64,000 nucleotides of DNA from Henckelia pumila (lineage: Eukaryota > Streptophyta > Magnoliopsida > Lamiales > Gesneriaceae). Within the stretch, counting starts at the first letter, position 1; each line of letters opens with the position of its first letter. Location of the stretch: NCBI RefSeq assembly GCF_033568475.1, contig NC_133122.1:18036206-18100205 (forward strand), given 5' to 3'. Both the position numbers and the translations under genes were made by a program. Positions 48,542 to 61,215 of this stretch are shown piece after piece. The notes below the pieces were generated by a model. It saw only the letters and a program-made list of their open reading frames with translations. It was not told the DNA's origin and made no database searches.

Positions 48542-50044
48542 CTAATACTCTGCACCATTTGAAGACAGAATTGCTTCATTTTCTTGATACATGGCAACAT
48601 CTTGTACAAGCAACTCAATGTTTTTGAACGAAGAACCTCCTTCCTCTGTTGCTCTTTGAGCCATTTCACCCAGTTTTCGAGCTCGATTTCGTCTCTCCTC
48701 TCCTTCTTCTCCTCCATCCATCAGCTCATCAATCACCCTTCTAAGCTCATCATACTTCACCAACACTCCCACCTTTTCCTCCTCCCCAAGAAGGACAGGC
48801 AACTCAACACCTACTCTTACACCCGTCTTGATCACATGGACCACCAACTTCTCGTTGCAAAATTGGTCCCCGAACGCCGGCCATGTTATCATTGGCAAGC
48901 CTGCAGTTATCCCTTCAAGCGTCGAGTTCCATCCGCAATGCGTCAAGAAGCCTCCCACTGATGGATGAGAAAGTATCATCACCTGAGGCGCCCACCCGTG
49001 GATAATCAAGTTGGTGTCTTCTTCTTCGTCGCCGAGTTTCTCTTCGGATAGCCTTGTTTTTAGTTCATCTGATGCTTTTCTGATGACCCATATGAAGGGT
49101 CGATTCGAATCTCGTAAGGCTAAACCGAGCTCCACCATTTGCGAGTCGGAAACATGGGACAAACTTCCTAGACAGACGTAAATAACAGAGGCTTTTTCTT
49201 GCAAATCTAGCCATTTTAAGCATTTGTTTTTATCAATGGATGCTTTGTTCCCCCTCTCAGCGATATCTAGCCCATCTTTGTTGCATAACGAAACGGGACC
49301 GATGGACCAGAGCTTTTTACCTTGTCTCACTTTCATGTATTCTTTCACGTATTCAGGCTCCAAATCATGGAAAGTGTTTATCACCGATCCAAATGCTTCA
49401 TCTTCAGCTCGTCTCATTTGGTCCCTTATCTCATCCCATTTGGGATCCGTCCGACTAACGGTATCCCAAAGCTGAGCTTTGGTGAATTCAATTCTATCAG
49501 GCAATCCCGGAAGCACAAAATGCTCGAAATCAGAAGCTATGGTTTCAAAATCCTCGGCTTTCACCAAATGAATACATAAAAGAGAGAAGCAACTGGTCCC
49601 ATGAAACATAAGTCTAGGAATATGCAAAACTTTACCAAGATTTGAAGCCCACGTGAAACACATGTCAGCAATCAAACACTTCACCCGTGGTTCGAGTTCT
49701 TGGATGATTTCTCGAACCTGGTCTTCCAACATTCCGACGGCGACGAAGAACTTGGCACCATCCTCCATCGACGCCAGCATGTCGAAATTTTCGCACCCTT
49801 GGGGCAGCCCTGCTTCGACACAAGGCAATTTTAGATGCACGACTCGGATATCGAGTCCACAATCTATGGCTCGATCGATCACTTTTTCGAATCTTCTCCC
49901 ATTGTGGGCCGTGGTTAAAATGGTGACCGTGGCTCCTCTTTTCGCCAGTAACCTGGCTATGTCGACCATGGGGATCGTATGGCCCTGAGCCATGAAAGGA
50001 AGCAACGCAAAGTGAGGTTCTTGGCATTCATCTATGGCGGCCAT
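48542..50044 (-). CDS. UDP-glycosyltransferase, UGT73-like (UGT-D)
   Basis: Intronless, 500 residues from ATG 50044 (MAAIDECQEPHF). An in-frame ATG at 50104 would add 20 residues that no sister has, so I prefer the shorter start. Catalytic His H22 (FMAQGHTIPM) and Asp D127 (KCLIADMCF) are present. The PSPG box spans 351-394 (WAPQVMILSHPSVGGFLTHC, then CGWNSTLEG) and ends in Gln. The region before it has a run of acidic residues (GDEEEDT). The C-terminal part has the GEEEKVGVLVK and GEEGEERR motifs shared with UGT-A and UGT-C, supporting tandem origin. The product should be a cytosolic UDP-sugar-dependent glycosyltransferase of a small hydrophobic acceptor; the substrate is not predictable from sequence. 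Confidence 0.94.
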   Translation of the reverse strand: MAAIDECQEPHFALLPFMAQGHTIPMVDIARLLAKRGATVTILTTAHNGRRFEKVIDRAIDCGLDIRVVHLKLPCVEAGLPQGCENFDMLASMEDGAKFFVAVGMLEDQVREIIQELEPRVKCLIADMCFTWASNLGKVLHIPRLMFHGTSCFSLLCIHLVKAEDFETIASDFEHFVLPGLPDRIEFTKAQLWDTVSRTDPKWDEIRDQMRRAEDEAFGSVINTFHDLEPEYVKEYMKVRQGKKLWSIGPVSLCNKDGLDIAERGNKASIDKNKCLKWLDLQEKASVIYVCLGSLSHVSDSQMVELGLALRDSNRPFIWVIRKASDELKTRLSEEKLGDEEEDTNLIIHGWAPQVMILSHPSVGGFLTHCGWNSTLEGITAGLPMITWPAFGDQFCNEKLVVHVIKTGVRVGVELPVLLGEEEKVGVLVKYDELRRVIDELMDGGEEGEERRNRARKLGEMAQRATEEGGSSFKNIELLVQDVAMYQENEAILSSNGAEY

Positions 50045-50104
50045 GGGATTGATTCGATGGATTCCCCAGAAAACTTTGATGAAAGCTAAGTGGTCTGTGT
50101 TCAT

Positions 50105-50545
50105 TCATTCATTGGCTGTAAGATTAGTTATCCCTTTATATCTTTGTGCAAAATTTCATCGCTTTGTTGCTTTGCATTTCGATTTATTGTAATTATTTTG
50201 ATTTATTGTAATCTTCGTGTAATCACTCGAAGATATCGGTGTGGTTGTACTTTGTCTTTTACCATGTGATTTTAATAAATTCTTCATTCATTAAAAAAAA
50301 AAAAAAAAAATTTGTCTCTTTGCAGATGATGTAAGAGCATACATAAGCAGAGATGTAAGTTGTCGGACACAAAATAGAAGCTTCTTCTTGGACAAATGTG
50401 AGGCATGCACACATGGTAATTAATAAACAGTAAAAAGAATATTTTATTTTTTAAAATCATCTTGGATATAAAGTAATTTTTATTTGCGATATTGATAAGC
50501 TCATTAGTATATTTTATCATATCATATCAAATATTTATCTTTCTT
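50105..50545. other. Upstream region of UGT-D
   Basis: It includes an A-run at 50293-50310. No gene seen. Confidence 0.4.
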
Positions 50546-51184
50546 TATTTGTGTAGATTTGATATGATCAAATAAAAGGAATCCTATGCCTACAAGGAAA
50601 CATATTGAAGAAGGATTCTTGGTCTATTTATTTGACATAGGCGTTCACAAGAAAAAGAGATAGATAGAGAGAGACCGTGAGATTTTCTAAGAGCTTCATA
50701 CACGTACATTGACAGAAGGATTGAAGATCTTTGAAAGCTCAAATCGGTCAAGGTTACTTGATGCTTGAAGAACACTTGAAGATCATTGATTGAAGAGTGT
50801 TTCGACTATACAAGTTTTTGACATCAAGATTTTTAACTCCTTACTCTATTTTATTTATTCTATCTTGAATAGAATTTTTAGGAGTTATTTTTATGGTTTA
50901 TTTTCTCAATTGTTTTGAGAAATTGAATTTTACAATAATCACTAGTGTTAAGGTTTGTAAAACTCTTTGAAAGTTTTCTAGTGAAGTTTTGCCCTGAGGC
51001 GTTGCAAGAGTATTTTATACTCTTGCAGAAATCATATTGAGTCTATTGATTTGGTTGCTTGTTTATTTTATTTACGCGTTAATTATATTCCGCTGCAAGT
51101 TACTCAAGGTGTTATTGTAGGTGTTGTCAACACCTTTTGACAACACCTCAAACAGTTTATGTGCAACCCATTTTCCCTTACAAG

Positions 51185-51197
51185 TGGCATCAGAGCC
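51185..51197 (+). other. Primer-binding site of the outer Copia element
   Basis: TGGCATCAGAGCC lies two bases after the LTR end. It differs by one base from the usual Met-tRNA complement. Confidence 0.85.
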
Positions 51198-51892
51198 ATA
51201 TTCTTGATACACTAAGAACTGATCTTTGTTTGTTTATTTTATTAAAGGGAATAAGATGGACTCATCGTCTGTTGCGAACTCGTTCCTGAAACCTCCGGTC
51301 CTTGATGGCACGAATTACGCACTATGGAAGAATAGAATGCGATATACTATCAAAGCTATGGATGTTCGTGCTTGGCAAAGTATTCTGACTGGTTGGACTC
51401 CTCCAAAGACGTTAGATGAAGATGGAGACTATATCATTAAGAAAGAAAAAACTTGGACTGCCGAGAAAACACAAAGTTCAAGCTACAACGCTAAAGCACT
51501 CAATGCAATTTTTCCAACTGTTGATATGAGGATGTATGGAATCATTGCTGACTGCACTGTTGCTAAAGATGCATGGGATGCTCTTCAAGAACACTGTGAA
51601 GGAACTGATAGCGTAAGAAGAACAAGATTGAGATTGTTGAACGCAAGATTTGAGAATATCAGGATGGGTGAGAATGAATCTATTGCTGATTATGATAATA
51701 AACTTAGGGAGATAGCTACAGAGGCGCATGCTCTTGGAGGACCTATTGCTAGTGAAACTATGGTGAACAAGGTTCTTCGATCCTTGCCTAAAAGATTTAA
51801 TGGGAAGATTTGGGCGCTTGAAGAAATTAAAGACACTTCAAAGATGAAGATGACTGAACTGATTAGCATCCTTCAAGTTTTTGAGATGAACA

Positions 51893-53770
51893 TGTTGGAA
51901 ATCGGTGTTCAGATCAATTAGAATTGATACCCGGTGCAGCGAAAGTTTTAAAAATTTTATTTTATTAATATGGAACGATTCCATATCTGGGTATCAAAAC
52001 TTTACGATTAAATTTGTGTAAGTAAAACAAATAATCACCTATTAAATATTTACCTTGAAATCTCGAAGCGAGATTATGGATACCAACAGAATTTAATCTG
52101 CTCTTGTTGTATATCCTCGGAACTGATGAACGAACGTTTCTTCAATCAGGTCCACGAATAGAAAACAAAACCCTCTGATTGACTGCACTAGAAATCAATC
52201 AGAAGTTTGCGTAGAGAATAAACAGATATGATCTGTTAATTCAGATTGTAATTTTTCACAAAAAACACAACCCGAATTTTTCTCCAAAAGGGACAGAGGA
52301 TTTCGAAAATCCCCTTGAAAATTCTAGAGTGTATTTTCGAAAATTGCAATATACAATGTGTGTGATTTTCGAACCCAACACCTCTATTTATAGATAATTT
52401 CTAGTTATAATTGTATCAGGACTCTAACTCCTTAAAGCCCACAATCCATAACTTAAGCCCAACAAGCCAAGCACGTTGTTATAGAAATTAATATAAAATT
52501 CATCGTGACTCCGATTGATAAATTGATTTTACCAATGTGCACAGAAACCATTTCTGCATCTTTTAGAGTCAAGATAATTTTTCTGAATCCGAATTCAGTG
52601 ATTTCCAAAAATGCCCATCCCTATGTCATTTTAGGAAATCCCACTCCCTTTAGTTAAGAAGTCCAACTTCTCTTTCATTAAATTTAACTCTTTAAATTTA
52701 ACTATCTCTACGGGGTTTTAGTAATCCATTACTTGTGTAACCCTCAATGGTTCAGGAATACAGCTAGCCGTGGGCTCACAACTCCTTGTGACTCGGAACA
52801 ACAATTTCCGACTTACCCATCGAATCATGGTAAGAGCGCCTAGCAACATCGCCCCATGATTCCCTAGGTATTACTGATAGTGCCTGCAAGAATCAGTAGA
52901 TTTTGGTTAGCGTACAGTATGGTCCCTTCATCCATATATCCCGATCGAATCAACAACCATTGGTATATCGAGAGTCGTTCGAGATTCGATAACTATGCAT
53001 AACATCTTGGAGATCAAATAGTGACATCGCATGTGTTACTAGGAAAACCCATTAACCTAAAACACATCATGTACTCTGGCCAGAGATTCGTCACACTAAT
53101 ATCTCCTTAGATCGCATAGGATATCCACACTCGCAAGTATGTGGTGAATCCTTGACAACAAAGCATCGACTCCTATATGTGTTGTAACTGTACCCAATCC
53201 CAATACCTGATGACCCCAATAGAGTCGGTAAACGAGTCAAAGTACAGTACTAGCATATAGAGTCTCAATGATGTTTCAAGTAATAAGGACTAATGGTGTA
53301 CAACCAAAACCGCGGACTTTATCCACTCGATAAGTGATAACCACTTGGAAAGTCCGAATAGGGTAGTTCGATCATTCATCATATGAATATCCATTTGCAT
53401 GCTTTGAACATCTCTATGTTCCATACCAATGAAACGTGATACTCGGCATCGCAAATGCTAGTATCAATCTCGAGCGATCCTTATCCTTATTTGCGGATGG
53501 CTCAATTGACTAGGAACTGTTTAGAATATACAGTGACTATAAGATGTATTTCATGATAGCCATCCCCATGTGCTACCACATCTTACATACACTATAGTAT
53601 ATTCAAGGTCTTTATCAAAATAACAATAGCATATCATAATATAACAATATGAAGAAAGATAAAGTCAATTCCATTATAAAAGTGTAAATTATATTAAACA
53701 AAATATTGTTTTACATAGAGTCATAAAAGCCCTTAGCCACAAGTTGGCTAACCGGGCACCCACTCTTTCA
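51893..53770 (-). repeat. 3' LTR of the inner Copia element
   Basis: 1878 bp, nearly identical to 59339-61215. Confidence 0.95.
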
Positions 53771-53781
53771 ATCTCCCACTT
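53771..53781 (-). other. Polypurine tract of the inner Copia element
   Basis: The minus strand reads AAGTGGGAGAT and then directly the LTR start TGAAAGAG. Confidence 0.85.
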
Positions 53782-53784
53782 GCC

Positions 53785-56700
53785 CTAAAGCCAACTAGTC
53801 ATACTACGTAATCCCATTGCTTCGCGATATTTGTCAAACAATGGTCCTGGCAAGGGCTTAGTAAGCGGATCAGCGATATTGTCTGTAGAGGCCACTCTCT
53901 CGACACTGATGTCTCCTCTTTCCACGATCTCCCGGATTATGTGGTATTTCCTCAGTACGTGTTTGGACTTCTGATGAGACCTTGGCTCCTTTGCCTGAGC
54001 AACGGCACCCGTGTTGTCATAGTACACCAGGACTGGACCAACAGCTTCAGGAATTACACCCAACTCTTGGATGAATTTCCTTATCCAAACCGCCTCTTTA
54101 GCAGCAGCTGATGCTGCAATGTATTCTGCCTCAGTGGTGGAATCCGCTGTGGTATCCTGCTTGGAACTCTTCCAAGAGATAGCACCGTCATTGAGCACGA
54201 ATACAAATCCAGAGGTTGATTTCGAGTCATCCACGTCACATTGGAAGCTAGAGTCGGTATAGCCTTCCAACTTCAATTCTCTCCCTCCATAAACCATAAA
54301 TAAATTCTTAGTCCTTCGCAAGTACTTAAGAATATCCTTCACGGATTTCCAATGCATTTGACCGGGATTGGCTTGGTATCTGCTCGTGACGCTTAGAGCA
54401 TAGGCCACATCCGGTCTGGTAGATATCATCTCATACATGATACTACCTATGGCTGACGCATATGGCACGTGTGTCATCTTCTCTATCTCTTCGTCAGTCT
54501 TGGGACACATAGACTTGGATAGAGAAACTCCATGACACATAGGTAGATGTCCTCTCTTGGACTCATCCATAGAAAACCTTTTCAATATGGTGTCGATGTA
54601 GGTTGATTGAGTGAGTCCTATCATTCTTTTAGATCTATCTCTATAGATCTGAATTCCTAGAATATAGGATGCCTCACCTAAATCCTTCATCGAGAATCTA
54701 CCTGATAACCATATCTTTGTTGACTGCAACATCCCTACATCATTCCCCATGAGTAGGATGTCATCAACATAAAGTACTAAGAATGTTACCGCATTCTTAA
54801 CTACTTTCTTGTACACGCATGGTTCCTCCGGGTTCTTGATAAAACCAAAATCCTTTATCGTTTCATCAAATTTCTGGTTCCAACTTCTTGATGCTTGTTT
54901 GAGACCATAGATTAATCTCTGAAGCTTGCATACCTTATGCTCGTTTCCCATGGATGTGTATCCCTCAGGCTGCATCATATAGATCTCTTCCTTAATGTTT
55001 TCATTAAGAAATGCAGTCTTTACATCCATTTGCCATATCTCATAGTCATACCATGCTGCTATGGCAATAAGGATTCTTATGGACTTGAACATTGCGACTG
55101 GTGAAAAGGTTTCATCATAGTCAACTCCTTGTCTTTGAGTATAACCTTTTGCCACCAATCGTGCCTTGTAGGTCAATACCTTTCCATCAGGCCCAAGCTT
55201 TTTCTTGTAGATCCATTTGCACCCAATTGGAACAATTCCATCGGGAGGATCTACTAAAGACCAAACTTGGTTAGAATGCATCGAGTCTCTTTCCGATTGC
55301 ATAGCTTCAAGCCATAAATTCGAATCCACATCAGAAATTGCTTCCTTGAAGTTTCTTGGATCACATCCAATGACGGGTTCACTTTGATCCCCTTCAAGAA
55401 GAATACCATATCTAATAGGAGGCCTAGAAGTCCTCTCGGATCTCCTAGTAATAGGCGTGTCTTGTGATGATTCTTAAGGTGTAGGATCGCTATTTTGTAT
55501 CTCGGGTTCTTCTCGAATTTCTTCGAGTTCCATCATCTTGCCTTTCTTATCCAATAAGAACTCCTTCTCCAAGAAGGTGGAATTCCTTGAAACAAACACT
55601 TTTGTTTCAGCAGGATGATAGAAATAATATCCGATTGAATTCTTTGGATACCCTACAAAATAACATAAGGTGGATCGACTATCCAACTTATCTCCCACTG
55701 TCTGCTTCACGTAAGCAGGACATCCCCAAATCCTCAAGTACGAATACTTAGGAGCTTTGCCATTCCATAACTCGTATGGTGATTTATTTACTGCTTTAGT
55801 GTGGACGTTGTTTAACAACAATACCGCCGTTTCAAGCGCGTAGCCCCAAAACGAAGGTGGGAGCTCAGTGAAGCTCATCATGGATCGAACCATGTCCAAC
55901 AAAATTCGATTGCGACGCTCCGAAACACCATTAAGCTGAGGTGTCATAGGAGGAGTCCACTGAGAGAGAATCTCATTCTCTTTTAGATAGTCCAAAAACT
56001 CGGTACTTAAGTATTCTCCACCTCGATCCGATCGAAGTGCCTTAATACTTTTACCTAGTTTGTTTTCTACTTCAGCCTTGAATTCTTTGAACCTTTCAAA
56101 TGCTTCAGACTTATATTTCATTAAATATAAATACCCATACCTAGAATGATCATCAGTAAAGGTAATGAAGTAGGTGTTGCCACATTTAGTACTAATCCTA
56201 AATGGACCGCAAACATCTGTATGGATCAAATCCAACAGATTTTGACTACGCTCAGGTTTCCCTTTGAAAGGAGATTTAGTCATTTTTCCCTTTAGGTAGG
56301 ACTCACAAGTAGGTAGAGAGTTAATATCAGACATATCAAACATGCCCTCTCCCACTAGCTTGTTCATCCTCCTTGAGGAAATATGACCTAGCCTAGCATG
56401 CCAAAGGTTTGCCGGGTTTTGACTATCGTCCTTCCTTTTAATTGTTGTTACCGGTTTATCAACATAATTAATTGGAACGTCTTTTAATTTTAAGCTATAT
56501 AGATCGTTTTCAAGTTGTCCATTTCCAATCAAACATTCATTCTTGTAAATATTGTAAATCTCATTCACAAAATTGCAAGAAAAACCATCTCTATCAAGCA
56601 TAGAAATAAATATAATGTTTTTGACCAAATCCGGAACATATAAAACATCTCTAAAAAATAACTTAAAATCGTTCTGCAAAACTAAATAAATGTCTCCTAT

Positions 56701-57699
56701 AGCTTTGGCTTCGACTCTAGAACCATTCCCGAGCCTTAGCTGGGTCTCACCCATCCTTAGCTTACGACTTCTTGTCATCACCTGCAAATCATTGCAAATG
56801 TGAGATCCACATCCGGTATCCAATACCCAATAAGAAGTATTAAGCGAAACATTTATTTCAATGTAAAACATACCCTTTGCAGTTCGCAACTGTTCGAGGT
56901 ATTCCTTGCAGTTACGTTTCCAATGACCGGGTTTCTTGCAGTAATGGCAAACGTTTTCATCTTTTATCCCAATTGAAGCCTTGGCTTTTCCCTTCTTATT
57001 TGGTACAATCTTCTTGGGCGGGGCAGAACGTTTCTTACCCTTTCCACTTGGTCCTTTATTAGAGTTAGAAGAAGAGCCAACCAAGAGTACCGGTTTATCC
57101 TTCTTTAGTGTGGCTTCATATGTGACAAGCATATTGACCATGTCTTCAAGGGTGGCCTCTATCTTGTTCATATTGAAGTTCATCACAAAATCGTCAAACG
57201 ATGAAGGAAGTGATAGAAGCAACAAGTCCGCGCTAAGTTCATGCTCCAAAGTCAAGTCGAGTGTTACCAACTTTTCAATGAGCCCAATCATGCACACCCC
57301 ATGCTCACGGACCGAAGTCCCATCTCGCATGCGGCTCGTCATGAGCTCTCTGACAGTGGAATACCTCTCCGATCTTGACTGAGCTCCAAAAAGTTCCTTG
57401 AGGTGCACGTGTATGTCAGCAGCATTCACGGCATCCTCAAATCGCCTCTGGAGTTCATCAGACATTGAAGCCTGCATGTAGCATTTGGCCTTGATATCAT
57501 GGTCCCACCATAAATCAAGTTTGGCCAACTTTTTCGGACTTGTATTAGCCGGGGCTTCCTTCGGAGGATTCTTTTCTAACACGTAGAAAATTTTCTCCGA
57601 GTTTAGAATAATTTTCAACTTACGGAACCATTCCGTATAGTTTGCGCCAGTCAATTTGTTTTGTTCGAGAATTGAAAACAGTGGATTGCATGGATTCAT
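53785..57699 (-). pseudogene. Copia gag-pol polyprotein with one in-frame stop
   Basis: One frame of 1305 codons from ATG 57699 (MNPCNPLFSILEQNKL) to 53785, broken only by a TAA at 55474-55476; the frame is the same on both sides. Domains in order: UBN2 gag (1-230); zinc knuckle CHYCKKPGHWKRNC (about 255); aspartic protease with DTG (WVLDTGCGSH); integrase zinc domain and DDE core (HTDVCGPF, SDRGGEY, NGVSERRN); reverse transcriptase after the stop (KARLVAKGYTQ, VDYDETFSPV, LYVDDILL); RNase H (GYTDSSF, STTEAEYIA, YYDNTGA). In the integrase HHCC domain the last Cys is Tyr (CESYLKGK), which should disrupt zinc binding. The stop lies between integrase and reverse transcriptase. Copy, integration and RNA cleavage roles are known for the family; this copy is probably inactive. 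Confidence 0.95.
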
Positions 57700-59324
57700 C
57701 GTAATATAATACTGAAGAGGAAACAGACAATAATCAGTGATTTGTTTAATTAATTTACTAAGACATAAAATATGGCGAAATTTAATTTTATGAATTACAC
57801 TCCCACTATTTTAACGATTTCACTACCCTCTAGTGAAAACGGGAAACTGTTTTCCTTAGTGAGAACATGGAGTCCAATTGACAAATCATGATCCCGAATA
57901 ATATCAGCCAACCATAATTTTCAAAAGCTAGAGCCCAATTACTTCCAAAGTAACCCCCATGTTTTTACCTCATGTCCAATAAGGGCCTAATAATATGACG
58001 CCGTTTATTATGACATGTCAAGATAACCCATCAATATTAAGTTGTGATGGACGGTCGCCATGTGGATCCCCAATAATATGAGCCAATCCCATGGGAGTTC
58101 CACCCAACTTACAACATGTGTCGATCCAATGTACAGCTTTCCGACGAACGGGCCCCCCCAATAATATGAGCCGAACCGTATCCGCGGGTAGCATCTCATA
58201 CATTGATCGTTGATGGAAGGTAGGAATATTTAAAAAATATTTAAATTCCCTTTTATTAATCTTGATATCAATTTTAAATCATATTTAAAATGAGGGATTT
58301 TTAATTTTGAAAATTTGTCTCATCATATAATTTATGTATGCTTGCGAGATTCATACAATTTAGTCTAAACATGCATACATCAATAATATCATATATTATT
58401 TAAGGATGATCGATCCCATTAACTAATCGACCCGTGGTTGCCAATCACGAGTCTAAGTCCAATCCTAGGAGATATGCAAGTATGCAATGCAATCCTATTA
58501 CATTGTGCTTCCAATTTACATTTTTTCGGTCTTCATTGTCTGCTGGGCCCACCATTTATTCAAATCTTTATCTCCCACTAAGTCTAGTAAATTTACAATA
58601 AATTTTGATGACAAATATGGGATACATTTTTAGGGGTGGGAACGGGCCATAAACCAGGCCCACTTTTATTACATATGACAATCATATTGGGCTATAAACC
58701 AAGCCCATTAATAAACACCAACAACAATAAGACAAATGTAAATCACCTAACATACACCTAAAACATTGGTCATGGCAATCGATCATCCTTTATCCATTAA
58801 TTAATTAAATAATTAAACAATTGGATAAACATGCAAAGGCATCATAATTTAAAAGATAAAATCATATTTTATCTTATCCATCCATAAGATCATATCTTAT
58901 CATCAATTGTACCAAAATAATTAATTTTATAAAATTTAATTTAACGGATAAAATTTATAAATTTTTCAAAAATTCAAATTTATCCAAAAATTAATTTAAA
59001 ATTTTCGGACTCGAACAATTCGATCCGATGCCTCGTGAACCAATCAAAAATAATTTTCGATCGGATCAAAAACTAAAATTTCAAAAATTAAAATTTTAAT
59101 TAAAAATTAAAAAAATAATTTTTTCGGGCTGCCCGGGACAATCTCGGGCAGCCCGCGCCCCAAAAAGGGGCCCGGGCTGGGCAGCCCGTCGCTGCCCTGG
59201 GCAGCGACGATCGCTGCCCGATTTGCCCATTAAAATTTAATTTTAAATTTTTGTTTTGTTTCAAAAACCGAGGCTTAAAAATTTTGTACAATCGATTAAT
59301 TTAATCGTTTGATCTGTGCAACCT
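57700..59324 (-). other. Untranslated leader of the inner Copia element
   Basis: 1.6 kb between the primer site and gag. CCCAATAATATGAGCC-type words recur at about 57895, 57988, 58070 and 58156. No long coding frame seen. Confidence 0.7.
59124..59220 (-). repeat. GC-rich hairpin-forming island in the leader
   Basis: GGCTGCCCGGG, CTCGGGCAGCCCG, GGGGCCCGGGCTGGGCAGCC and CGCTGCCCTGGGCAGCG can pair with one another in several ways. It is about 97 bp of very GC-rich sequence inside AT-rich DNA, about 100 bp downstream of the primer site in element orientation. Confidence 0.75.
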
Positions 59325-59337
59325 GGCTCTGATACCA
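59325..59337 (-). other. Primer-binding site of the inner Copia element
   Basis: The minus strand reads TGGTATCAGAGCC one base after the LTR end, a perfect Met-tRNA complement. Confidence 0.93.
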
Positions 59338-59338
59338 C

Positions 59339-61215
59339 TGTTGGAAATCGGTGTTCAGATCAATTAGAATTGATACCCGGTGCAGCGAAAGTTTTAAAAA
59401 TTTTATTTTATTAATATGGAACGATTCCATATCTGGGTATCAAAACTTTACGATTAAATTTGTGTAAGTAAAACAAATAATCACCTATTAAATATTTACC
59501 TTGAAATCTCGAAGCGAGATTATGGATACCAACAGAATTTAATCTGCTCTTGTTGTATATCCTCGGAACTGATGAACGAACGTTTCTTCAATCAGGTCCA
59601 CGAATAGAAAACAAAACCCTCTGATTGACTGCACTAGAAATCAATCAGAAGTTTGCGTAGAGAATAAACAGATATGATCTGTTAATTCAGATTGTAATTT
59701 TTCACAAAAAACACAACCCGAATTTTTCTCCAAAAGGGACAGAGGATTTCGAAAATCCCCTTGAAAATTCTAGAGTGTATTTTTGAAAATTGCAATATAC
59801 AATGTGTGTGATTTTCGAACCCAACACCTCTATTTATAGATAATTTCTAGTTATAATTGTATCAGGACTCTAACTCCTTAAAGCCCACAATCCATAACTT
59901 AAGCCCAACAAGCCAAGCCCGTTGTTATAGAAATTAATATAAAATTCATCGTGACTCCGATTGATAAACTGATTTTACCAATGTGCACAGAAACCATTTC
60001 TGCATCTTTTAGAGTCAAGATAATTTTTCTGAATCCGAATTCAGTGATTTCCAAAAATGCCCATCCCTATGTCATTTTAGGAAATCTCACTCCCTTTAGT
60101 TAAGAAGTCCAACTTCTCTTTCATTAAATTTAACTCTTTAAATTTAACTATCTCTACGGGGTTTTAGTAATCCATTACTTGTGTAACCCTCAATGGTTCA
60201 GGAATACAGCTAGCCGTGGGCTCACAACTCCTTGTGACTCGAAACAACAATTTCCGACTTACCCATCGAAACATGGTAAGAGCGCCTAGCAACATCGCCC
60301 CATGATTCCCTAGGTATTACTGATAGTGCCTGCAAGAACCAGTAGATTTTGGTTAGCGTACAGTACGGTCCCTTCATCCATATATCTCGATCGAATCAAC
60401 AACCATTGGTATATCGAGAGTCGTTCGAGATTCGATAACTATGCATAACATCTTGAAGATCAAATAGTGACATCGCATGTGTTACTAGGAAAACCCATTA
60501 ACCTAAAACACATCATGTACTCTGGCCAGAGATTCGTCATACTAATATCTCCTCAGATCGCATAGGATATCCACACTCGCAAGTATGTGGTGAATCCTTG
60601 ACAACAAAGCATCGACTCCTATATGTGTCGTAACTGTACCCAATCCCGACACCCGATGACCCCAATAGAGTCGGTAAACGAGTCAAAGTACAGTACTAGC
60701 ATATAGAGTCTCAATGATGTTTCAAGTAATAAGGACTAATGGTGTACAACCAAAACCGCGGACTTTATCCACTCGATAAGTGATAACCACTTGGAAAGTC
60801 CGAATAGGGTAGTTCGATCATTCATCATATGAATATCAATTTGCATGCTTTGAACATCTCTATGTTCCATACCAATGAAACGTGGTACTCGGCATCGCAA
60901 ATGCTGGTCTCAATCTCGAGCGATCCTTATCCTTATTTGCGGACGGCTCAATTGACTAGGAACTGTTTAGAATATACAGTGACTATAAGATGTGTTTTAT
61001 GATAGCCATCCCCATGTGCTACCACATCTTACATACACTATAGTATATTCAAGGTCTTTATCAAAACAACAATAGTATATCATAATATAACAATATGAAG
61101 AAAGATAAAGTCAATGCCATTATAAAAGTGTAAATTATATTAAACAAAATATTGTTTTACATAGAGTCATAAAAGCTCTTAGCCACAAGTTGGCTAACCG
61201 GGCACCACTCTTTCA
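59339..61215 (-). repeat. 5' LTR of the inner Copia element
   Basis: 1877 bp. It is followed by the GAACA target copy and the remaining outer gag sequence. Confidence 0.95.

Larger units (their letters stand above)
51893..61215 (-). mobile_element. Copia LTR retrotransposon (inner), nearly complete
   Basis: A 9323-bp element on the minus strand with a perfect GAACA target duplication (51888-51892 and 61216-61220). LTRs are 1878 bp and 1877 bp. The plus-strand sequence of both begins TGTTGGAAATC and ends CACTCTTTCA, so in element orientation they start TGAAAGAG and end TTCCAACA. A perfect Met-tRNA primer site lies by the right LTR and a purine tract by the left. The polyprotein carries gag, protease, integrase, reverse transcriptase and RNase H in Copia order. 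By eye the LTRs differ at about 28 positions (about 1.5%), so the insertion is fairly young. Confidence 0.96.

Noticed and set aside
56981-57382. Plus-strand frame of 133 codons
   Set aside because: Antisense to the Copia gag region.
58008-58203. Two short minus-strand frames in the Copia leader
   Set aside because: Built on the CCCAATAATATGAGCC repeats; no protein signature.
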